DNA of 64,000 nucleotides. It comes from Arthrobacter zhangbolii (GTDB lineage Bacteria > Actinomycetota > Actinomycetes > Actinomycetales > Micrococcaceae). The stretch spans positions 806,001 to 870,000 of the forward strand of contig NZ_CP094984.1 of assembly GCF_022869865.1 (NCBI RefSeq), in the 5' to 3' direction. Made by a program: the position numbers and the translations under genes. Positions 16,716 to 22,847 of this stretch are shown one piece after another. The notes beneath the pieces were generated by a model, which was not told the origin of the DNA, searched no databases, and was given only the letters and a program-made list of their open reading frames with translations. The first letter of the stretch is position 1. Each line of letters begins with the position of its first letter.

Positions 16716-17216
16716 GTGGCTCGGACACGGTCCGTTGCATCGCTGGTGCTGGTGCTCTGCGTCATGGGCTGCGCTGAGGATTCGTCCGCGCCGGCCGGAG
16801 GGGACGAGCTGACCTGGCAGGACGCTAAAGCCCGGACACAGGCCATGGAATTGGAGATCGCCGATTCGCTTCCGCCGGACTTGGTGGCCGAGGCCGAGCA
16901 AATGCCGGAGGGGGTTCTGATCCAGTGCGGTGACTCTGCAGTGAACTGGCACGGTGCGACCACCGTGACCTTAAGTGAGGGAACGGAGCCGGAGCCGCTC
17001 GTTCGGGAGTTGGAGGCGAAGTACCGGGACAGCCGCTTCGACATCAAGGTGCGGGACCCAGCTCCGGCAGGACACTACGAAGTCCAGTTGCGTTCTCCGG
17101 ATACAGCGGAGATCTACTTCATAAAAAGGGGAGTGGAACCCGGCACGATTCGTATTGCCTCCGGTTCTGACTGCTTTCCCTGGCCTGAGGGCGAATACAT
17201 GGGCGGCAAGTTCTAG
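16716..17216 (+). CDS. Tandem lipoprotein paralog 3
   Basis: 166 residues from a GTG at 16716 after GAAAGGTGGAG; the signal ends VMGC (Cys 19). The mature domain keeps the LTWQDAKARTQ block, LIQCGDSAVNWHG, VRDPAPAGHYEVQLRSPDT and SDCFPWP. Identity to copy 2 is almost complete across the first 140 bp of the mature region, so the duplication is recent. Copy 1 is a little more diverged there. Copy 3 replaces IIGEGLDP with FIKRGVEP, so the copies differ mainly in that patch. It ends the array. Confidence 0.82.
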   Translation: MARTRSVASLVLVLCVMGCAEDSSAPAGGDELTWQDAKARTQAMELEIADSLPPDLVAEAEQMPEGVLIQCGDSAVNWHGATTVTLSEGTEPEPLVRELEAKYRDSRFDIKVRDPAPAGHYEVQLRSPDTAEIYFIKRGVEPGTIRIASGSDCFPWPEGEYMGGKF

Positions 17217-17224
17217 CGGCCGGC

Positions 17225-18463
17225 CTACCGGAACGCGCCGATTCCGGTAATGTGCTGGCCCAGGATCAGGGTGTGGACCTCATCGGTGCCCTCATAGGTG
17301 CGGACTGATTCGAGGTTATTGGCGTGCCGCAGCGGTGAATAGTCCAGCGTGATGCCGTTGCCGCCCAGAATCGCCCGGGCGTCGCGGCAGATTGTGATGG
17401 CCTCGCGCACGTTGTTCAGCTTGCCTACGGAAATCTGTACCGGTTCCAGCGTTCCGGCGTCCTTCATCCGCCCGGTGTGGATGGCCAGCAGCACGCCCTT
17501 CTGGATCTCCAAGAGCATGTTCACCAGCTTCTCCTGCGTGATTTGGTAAGCCGCCAGGGGCTTGTCGAACTGCAGCCGCTCCAGTGAATAGGCCAGCGCC
17601 GCCTCATAGCTGTCCCTGGCCGCGCCCATGGCACCCCACAGGATCCCGTAGCGGGCCTCGTTCAGGCAGGAGAACGGTCCGCGCAGGCCCTTCGCGCCGG
17701 GCAGTACCGCCGTCTCCGGCAGCCGGACATCCTCCAGGAACACATCGCACTGGATGGAGGCACGCATGGACAGCTTCGGTTCAATCGGCACAGCCGTGAA
17801 TCCGGGGGTATCCGTGGGCACCAGGAACCCGCGGATCCCGTCAGCAGTCTGCGCCCACACCACTGCAAGGTCCGCAATGGAAGCCAGCCCGATCCAGCGT
17901 TTGGCGCCGCTGAGAACCCACCCCTCGCCGTCGTGCTCCGCGAAGGTGGCCATGCTGGAAGGATCCGAGCCCGCGGTGGGTTCGGTGAGTCCGAAGCAGC
18001 CGATCAGCTCGCCGGCGGCCATGCCGGGCAGATACCGGTTCTTCTGCTCCTCCGAGCCAAATTTGTGGATAGCGGTCATGGCCAGTGACCCCTGGACGGA
18101 GACGAAGGTGCGCAGCCCGGAATCCCCGGCTTCCAGTTCCATGGCAGCCAGGCCGTATTCCACGGCGGAGCGGCCCGGGCACCCGTAGCCCTCCAGATGC
18201 ATGCCCAGCAGGCCCAGGCTGCCCAGCTCCCGGACAATCTCCACGGGGAACACCGCGTCCTCATACCAGTCCTTGATGTTGGGCCGGATACGCTCGTCCA
18301 CGAAGCTGCGCACCTGCTCGCGCAGCGTTCGTTCCTCCGCGGTCAGCAGCGCGTCCAGTCCCAGCACATCGGACGCGGTCCGCAGGGTATCTGCCGCGGA
18401 CGGGGATGTTTCCCCGGTATCAGTGCCTGCGGTCGGAATGCCGTCTGCTGCGGGAATGTTCAT
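17225..18463 (-). CDS. Acyl-CoA dehydrogenase, glutaryl-CoA dehydrogenase-like
   Basis: 412-residue FAD enzyme. Family landmarks are CFGLTEPTAGSDPSSM, GAKRWIGLASIADLAVVWAQ, ICRDARAILGGNGITLDY and the catalytic-Glu context TYEGTDEVHTLILGQ, close to glutaryl-CoA dehydrogenase where Glu abstracts the alpha proton. The N-terminal 35 residues are low-complexity. The expected role is oxidation of glutaryl-CoA or a similar short dicarboxyl-CoA in the cytoplasm. It is divergent from the thiolase gene, with a shared 101-bp control region. Confidence 0.85.
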   Translation of the reverse strand: MNIPAADGIPTAGTDTGETSPSAADTLRTASDVLGLDALLTAEERTLREQVRSFVDERIRPNIKDWYEDAVFPVEIVRELGSLGLLGMHLEGYGCPGRSAVEYGLAAMELEAGDSGLRTFVSVQGSLAMTAIHKFGSEEQKNRYLPGMAAGELIGCFGLTEPTAGSDPSSMATFAEHDGEGWVLSGAKRWIGLASIADLAVVWAQTADGIRGFLVPTDTPGFTAVPIEPKLSMRASIQCDVFLEDVRLPETAVLPGAKGLRGPFSCLNEARYGILWGAMGAARDSYEAALAYSLERLQFDKPLAAYQITQEKLVNMLLEIQKGVLLAIHTGRMKDAGTLEPVQISVGKLNNVREAITICRDARAILGGNGITLDYSPLRHANNLESVRTYEGTDEVHTLILGQHITGIGAFR

Positions 18464-18533
18464 GTGCCGATCCTCCTTGGGCGCCGGGCATGGGGTGCCG
18501 GCTCCCGAACGCGTTAACTGTCGTCTGGATCAC

Positions 18534-18556
18534 ACTACTATTTGAGGCGCAGTAGT
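18534..18556. promoter_or_regulatory. Inverted repeat in divergent promoter
   Basis: ACTACT (18534-18539) and AGTAGT (18551-18556) form a perfect 6-bp inverted repeat with an 11-bp spacer. It overlaps the likely -10 of the thiolase (TAGTAT, 18553-18558) and lies upstream of the dehydrogenase gene. It is a candidate site for a TetR/FadR-type repressor. No regulator gene is adjacent. Confidence 0.4.
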
Positions 18557-18564
18557 ATTCGTGC

Positions 18565-19749
18565 ATGACTGAGGCCTATTTGATTTCCGGTGTCCGCACG
18601 CCCGTGGGCCGCTACGGCGGCTCCCTGTCCGGGGTTCGGCCCGACGATCTGGCCGCGCTCGTGCTCGGCGACGCCGTTGCCCGTGCCGGCGTGAACCCGG
18701 CCGATGTGGACGAGGTGATCCTGGGCTGCACCAACCAGGCCGGGGAGGACAACCGGAACGTGGCCCGCATGGCCACCCTGCTGGCCGGATTCCCGGAGAC
18801 GGTCCCGGCCATGACGGTGAACCGGCTTTGCGCCTCGGGGCTCAGTGCCATCCTGATGGCGTCGCAGGTGGTGAAGTCCGGGGCGGCGGACATTGTGGTG
18901 GCCGGGGGAGTGGAGTCCATGTCCCGTGCCCCCTGGGTGCTGGCCAAACCGGAGAAGGCCTTCGCCAAGCCCGGGGAACTGGCGGACTCGGCCATCGGCG
19001 CCCGGTTCACCAACCCGAAGTTCTATGACCTGCCCGGCACCACCTATTCGATGCCGGAAACGGCCGAGGAGCTCGCCTCCCGGGAAGGGATCTCCCGGGA
19101 GGATTCGGATGCGTTTGCGCTGCGTTCCCATACCCGGGCGCTCGCCGCCGTCGACGAAGGCCGCTTCGCAGCCGAGATTGTGCCGGTGGAAACCAGGAAG
19201 GGCGTGGTGAAGACCGATGAAGGCCCGCGCCGGGAAACCGGCATCGAGGCGCTGGCGAAGCTGCGGCCCATCGTGCGGCCCGACGGCGTGGTCACCGCCG
19301 GGAACGCCAGCTCACTGAACGACGGCGCGTCCGCCGTCGTTGTGGCCAGCGCCGACGCGGTGCGCAGGCTGGGCCTGGACGCCCGCGCCCGGATTGTCGA
19401 CGGTGCGGCCGCCGGGGTGGCACCGGCAGTCATGGGCATCGGCCCGGTGCCGGCCACGAGGAAGGTGCTGGAGCGCACGGGCTGGTCGCTGGGGGACATC
19501 GGCGCGGTGGAGCTGAACGAGGCCTTCGCTGCGCAGTCCCTGGCCTGCATCCGGCAGCTGGGCCTGGACGAGGACGTGGTGAACCGCGACGGCGGTGCGA
19601 TTGCGCTGGGGCATGCGCTCGGTTCGTCCGGGTCGAGGATCACGGTGACGCTGCTGAACCGGATGGAGCGCGAGGGTGCTGCGCGCGGTCTGGCGACCAT
19701 GTGTGTGGGGCTCGGTCAGGGCGTGTCGATGCTGCTGGAGCGGGTGTAG
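18565..19749 (+). CDS. Acetyl-CoA acetyltransferase / 3-oxoadipyl-CoA-type thiolase
   Basis: 394-residue thiolase. The acyl-accepting Cys is Cys 89 in NRLCASGL. GGVESMSRAP and GGAIALGHALGSSGSR (His near 350) are present, as is the second catalytic Cys near 380 in TMCVGLGQG. GHALG replaces the usual GHPLG and CVGLGQG the usual CxGGGQG, both mild changes. It cleaves 3-ketoacyl-CoA with CoA, or condenses acetyl-CoA. ATG 18565 has no Shine-Dalgarno; TAGTAT ends 6 nt before it, which suggests a leaderless transcript. Confidence 0.92.
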   Translation: MTEAYLISGVRTPVGRYGGSLSGVRPDDLAALVLGDAVARAGVNPADVDEVILGCTNQAGEDNRNVARMATLLAGFPETVPAMTVNRLCASGLSAILMASQVVKSGAADIVVAGGVESMSRAPWVLAKPEKAFAKPGELADSAIGARFTNPKFYDLPGTTYSMPETAEELASREGISREDSDAFALRSHTRALAAVDEGRFAAEIVPVETRKGVVKTDEGPRRETGIEALAKLRPIVRPDGVVTAGNASSLNDGASAVVVASADAVRRLGLDARARIVDGAAAGVAPAVMGIGPVPATRKVLERTGWSLGDIGAVELNEAFAAQSLACIRQLGLDEDVVNRDGGAIALGHALGSSGSRITVTLLNRMEREGAARGLATMCVGLGQGVSMLLERV

Positions 19750-19876
19750 GGGCGGGCTGTCTCGAGTCGCGGGCTGCGGTCCGGGCCGGGCCCGGGGAAT
19801 CCACAGGACGCGGGAATCCCGCTGGCCGTCCCGCGGAAGGTCCGCTAGTCTTCGCGCGGGTCTGGGAGGCGGGGAA

Positions 19877-20143
19877 ATGAATATACGACGGCGGCGGATG
19901 GTGCTGCTTACCTACATCGTGGCGGCGATTGTTGTCGCTGTAGTTGTGTCGCTGCTGGTAGGCGATGCGTCCTGGCTGATTGCGGCCGGTGCAGGAATGG
20001 GTGTCACCTTGGGCGTGTACTTCGGCAACAGGAAGGCGCGTGAAGTTGATGCGTACCGTCGGGAATGGCTGGGCAAACGGGCCAGCGGCGGGAAGGGGTC
20101 CGGGCCTGACGGAGGGGAGCACTCCGGAGGTAACGAGCGCTGA
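19877..20143 (+). CDS. Small membrane protein (88 aa)
   Basis: Starts MNIRRRRMVLL at 19877 after GGGAGGCGGGG. Two hydrophobic segments, at about 8-28 and 33-52, form a hairpin. A basic stretch and a Gly/Ser-rich tail follow. Positive residues before the first segment place both ends inside. It is not a recognised family. Hairpin proteins of this size are common beside metabolic genes in this group and the context gives no clear role. Confidence 0.6.
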   Translation: MNIRRRRMVLLTYIVAAIVVAVVVSLLVGDASWLIAAGAGMGVTLGVYFGNRKAREVDAYRREWLGKRASGGKGSGPDGGEHSGGNER

Positions 20144-20160
20144 TCGGCCCCGGTAGCTCC

Positions 20161-20220
20161 ATCGAGTCGGCAAGACTTACGGTTTTGGAGGCGAAAATCG
20201 GTAAATTGTGCCGACTCGAT
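20161..20220. repeat. 60-bp long palindromic element
   Basis: ATCGAGTCGGCA at 20161-20172 is matched perfectly by TGCCGACTCGAT at 20209-20220. Inside are a 4-nt mismatched bulge, TTAC pairing with GTAA, and facing TTTT and AAAA tracts. The whole unit is a nearly symmetric cruciform or hairpin. No T-run follows, so it is not a standard terminator. It may be a dispersed REP-like element or an operator. Confidence 0.6.
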
Positions 20221-20266
20221 TCCTGGAAGGCGCGGACCGGGGCGCGCTACCCGTAGGCTTCGGGCC

Positions 20267-20659
20267 ATGACTGCGATGATCTCTCACACCACTTTCGACA
20301 GCCTGGATGCCTACGCCCAGTCAGTGTTCTGGGCGAAGGTGCTGGATTTTTCCGAAGACCCGCAGGATCCCAACCGGCCCGGGGATGAGGAATGCATGAT
20401 CTTTTCTCCCGACGGCGGGCAGCGGCTGCTGTTCATCAATGTTCCGGACACGAAGCACGTCAAGAACCGGCTGCATCTGGACCTTCAGCCCGCCGAGGTG
20501 GGCGGCCGGGACCAGGAGCTGCAGCGGCTGCTGGAGCTGGGGGCCACGCAGGTGGATGACCAGCGCCGTGAGGACGGAACCGGCTGGGTGGTCCTGGCCG
20601 ATCCGGAGGGCAACGAATTCTGCATCCTGCGCAGCGAGGCCGAACGGTATGCGCAATAG
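20267..20659 (+). CDS. VOC (glyoxalase-like) family protein
   Basis: 130 residues with one pair of beta-alpha-beta-beta-beta modules. The N-terminal DSLDAYAQSVFWAKVLDF, central NRLHLDLQP (metal-type His) and C-terminal VVLADPEGNEFCIL (Glu) are typical of small glyoxalase/dioxygenase-fold proteins of the 'glyoxalase-like' group. The substrate is unknown. There is no ribosome binding site; TAGGCT at 20254-20259 lies 7 nt before the ATG, as in a leaderless gene. Its last 116 coding bases are repeated exactly at 21416-21531. Confidence 0.85.
   Translation: MTAMISHTTFDSLDAYAQSVFWAKVLDFSEDPQDPNRPGDEECMIFSPDGGQRLLFINVPDTKHVKNRLHLDLQPAEVGGRDQELQRLLELGATQVDDQRREDGTGWVVLADPEGNEFCILRSEAERYAQ
20531..20646 (+). 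repeat. 116-bp exact direct repeat, copy 1
   Basis: Identical to 21416-21531, 885 bp away in the same orientation. This copy forms the C-terminal end of the VOC gene. The two copies diverge immediately after GAACG. Confidence 0.9.
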
Positions 20660-20794
20660 GCTTACCGGCATAGGCGGATAACAGTTCTGCCTGTATTGAG
20701 ATGATTTCTACATTAGGGTCCCCGGTGACCCGAAATAAATCCCCTTGAAAGTCGGATAGTCTGTAAATTCATTTGTTCAAAAGGGTTGGGGAAA

Positions 20795-21337
20795 ATGCGT
20801 AAGCAATACGTCTCAGGAATATTGATTCTGAGTGCTCTCGGTTTCGTAGGTTGTTCGTCCGATAGTGAAGCAGCGTCGCCATCGGAGCCGGTGATCGCCT
20901 CACAAGCGACGAAGTCCACAGAATCCGCCGCTACGACTGTGCCGAGCGAGGCACCCACCGAACCCGAAACGGCAATGAGCGTGGCCGCAAAGTTGCAGGC
21001 GCAAGTGCCCACTATCAGCGCCGTCACTGAAGTAACGGAGCTAAACGATACAAACGGACTTATCGGACGCCCGGGACAGTACATCAGTGCTGCATGGATT
21101 TCTGATACCGCTGCGGATTCCGCAGAGACCGGTATTGATGGAGGCGCTGTCGTCGAGGTGTTCGCCGACGAGGCGGACGCACAGACACGCTCGGACTACA
21201 TCCAGGGGGTCCTGGAGGGTATGGGACCGGCGTTCGGAACTGAGTACCACTACATGGACGGTGCCGTCCTGCTGCGCGTGTCCGGGGTGCTGATGCCCAG
21301 CCAGGCGGCTCTATATGAAGAGGCTTTTGCGGGATAA
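20795..21337 (+). CDS. Lipoprotein of unknown function
   Basis: 180 residues from ATG 20795 (MRKQYVSG) after AAGGGTTGGGGAAA; the lipobox is FVGC with Cys 20. A Thr/Ser/Pro-rich linker is followed by a domain with VAAKLQAQVPTISAVTEV, GRPGQYISAAWISD, VEVFADEADAQTRSDYIQG and DGAVLLRVSG. This layout is seen in small actinobacterial secreted proteins without known function. Its codon use looks less GC-extreme than its neighbours. It sits between the two copies of a 116-bp repeat and is probably an insertion. Confidence 0.78.
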   Translation: MRKQYVSGILILSALGFVGCSSDSEAASPSEPVIASQATKSTESAATTVPSEAPTEPETAMSVAAKLQAQVPTISAVTEVTELNDTNGLIGRPGQYISAAWISDTAADSAETGIDGGAVVEVFADEADAQTRSDYIQGVLEGMGPAFGTEYHYMDGAVLLRVSGVLMPSQAALYEEAFAG

Positions 21338-21415
21338 TTCCACATCACGCATCTTTGGCTAGGGGCGCGCCGCGAGTACTTTCTGCGGCCTACGCTGTCG
21401 CCCGTAAATAGGTCT

Positions 21416-21541
21416 CTGGAGCTGGGGGCCACGCAGGTGGATGACCAGCGCCGTGAGGACGGAACCGGCTGGGTGGTCCTGGCCGATCCGGAGGGCAACG
21501 AATTCTGCATCCTGCGCAGCGAGGCCGAACGCACCGCCTGA
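21416..21541 (+). pseudogene. 3' fragment of a VOC gene (repeat copy 2)
   Basis: Bases 21416-21531 equal 20531-20646. Read in the same frame, the fragment continues to EAERTA and a TGA at 21539-21541, whereas the intact gene upstream ends EAERYAQ. No start or upstream half is present. The simplest reading is that this is the original 3' end of the VOC gene, displaced when the lipoprotein block entered with its own copy of the end; the reverse, deletion between two tandem VOC genes, is also possible. Confidence 0.8.
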
Positions 21542-21634
21542 ATCCGCTGCGCAGGCCCGGATATCAGGGGTAGGCTGACCCGGGATCGATGCAGGGAGCG
21601 GGGGATGTTGTTCATCCCGGAGAAGGGGGCAGCC

Positions 21635-22111
21635 ATGGCGTTGTTTAGTTCAGACCCGGTTGTGGCGAAGAAGGAACACTGGACATCGCCGCAGCCGCCG
21701 CACGTAGTCCTGCAGGCACTGACAGAGGCCTTCTCACACCACGGCGAAAAACTGCGGCACGTCGGGCCCCGGCTGGAAGTGCGCCTCGGCTCGCGCTGGA
21801 AGTTCACCCATTTGGGTCCCTTCTTCGCTCAAGGGCGGGCCAATATCCCGCTGGTACTGGTTTTCGTCACCGCGCCCTCCGGCTACGGGACGGCCATCAC
21901 CGCGCACGCCTTTGATACGTTGGGCTTCCGGCTGGGCGACGGATCAGTCTTCGGCGTCCCGGAGGCACTCGCGTGGCGGGTGGAGGAATTCCTCACCTAT
22001 GCGGCCGGCGTGGTGGGAGTCCACCGGCCCGGCCCTGCAGCTAGGCCCGCACCAGGTCCAGTACCTGGCGCAGAATCTCTTCCCCGGCAAGAACCCCGCG
22101 GGTTTCAGTGA
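21635..22111 (+). CDS. Hypothetical protein (158 aa)
   Basis: Starts MALFSSDPVVAKKEHW at 21635 after GAAGGGGGC; the ATG at 21605 after AGGGAG is an alternative. It has mixed alpha/beta character, with VVLQALTEAFSHHGEKL, LEVRLGSRWKFTHLGPFF and VLVFVTAPSGYGTAI. There is no membrane segment or signal. The Ala/Pro tail overlaps the 3' end of the convergent HAD gene by about 70 bp. The family is not recognised. Confidence 0.6.
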   Translation: MALFSSDPVVAKKEHWTSPQPPHVVLQALTEAFSHHGEKLRHVGPRLEVRLGSRWKFTHLGPFFAQGRANIPLVLVFVTAPSGYGTAITAHAFDTLGFRLGDGSVFGVPEALAWRVEEFLTYAAGVVGVHRPGPAARPAPGPVPGAESLPRQEPRGFQ

Positions 22112-22847
22112 CCTGCAAGTGCGAATCAACCCAGCCGGCGTCGTCCAGTTCGCCGTGCGCGGGACGGAAGGCGACATCGGCGGCCTCGAGCATAGGCCGG
22201 TCCAGCAGCGAATCCCCGGCAGCAACAATGCGGTCCGATCCGGTGCGCCGGGCCACCTCGGCCACGGCATCCTGCTTCGTCACCGGCACCGGCACGCAAT
22301 AGAGCTTCCGGCCCTGCAGCGACACGGTCCAACCCCGCTCCGCGCACCACGCTTCCAGCTCCAGCAGGAACTCTCCGGGCAGCGCCGCCCGGTCCACTAC
22401 GGCGTAGGCGAACAGATCCTCGGCGGTGCGCAGCTTCAGCGTCCAGGCCGCGAACTCCGGCCGGGCCAGGTACGCGGACACTTCCGCCAGCGGCGCACAG
22501 CCACCGGCCACCAGTGAGCGGACCTTCTGCTGCCAGTCGGCATCCGGAACACCGTGGTGCAGCAGCACCCCGCCGTTGGTGGTGACGGCATACTCAGGTG
22601 CGGGACCGGGCAACCGGATCCGCTGGTACTGCGCCACCGTACGGGTGGTCACGGGCATAAACACGCACTCGCCGGCAGCGGTGACCAGCAGCTCTTCAGC
22701 AGCCCGGGTCATAAAGGACAGCGGCTTACCTTCATAGACCTCGGCCACCACCATGGCCGGTGCGGCAGCGTCTTCGGTGTCGAGGAACAGTGCGTTGGCC
22801 GAATAGATCAGCGTCCGGTCCAGGTCCGAGGCGAAAAGGGTCCTCAC
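22041..22847 (-). CDS. HAD family phosphatase of the Ter cluster
   Basis: 268 residues. The HAD nucleophile motif DLDRT is at 8-12; a later Lys and RIVAAGDSLLDRPML (motif IV, GDSxxD) mark a Cof/SPP-like cap subclass. The GTG start overlaps the stop of the upstream PRTase gene by 4 bp (GTGA), so translation is coupled. HAD genes of this kind accompany the PRTase/TRSP and CitE-like genes in published Ter stress clusters, where they are predicted to dephosphorylate a nucleotide-like product. The substrate is unproven. Confidence 0.87.
   Translation of the reverse strand: MRTLFASDLDRTLIYSANALFLDTEDAAAPAMVVAEVYEGKPLSFMTRAAEELLVTAAGECVFMPVTTRTVAQYQRIRLPGPAPEYAVTTNGGVLLHHGVPDADWQQKVRSLVAGGCAPLAEVSAYLARPEFAAWTLKLRTAEDLFAYAVVDRAALPGEFLLELEAWCAERGWTVSLQGRKLYCVPVPVTKQDAVAEVARRTGSDRIVAAGDSLLDRPMLEAADVAFRPAHGELDDAGWVDSHLQVTETRGVLAGEEILRQVLDLVRA

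Noticed and set aside
15622-17216. Programmed frameshift instead of mutation in lipoprotein copy 2
   Set aside because: The G7 tract could allow slipping, but copies 1 and 3 are in frame without it and no stimulatory structure is evident, so mutation or phase change is simpler.
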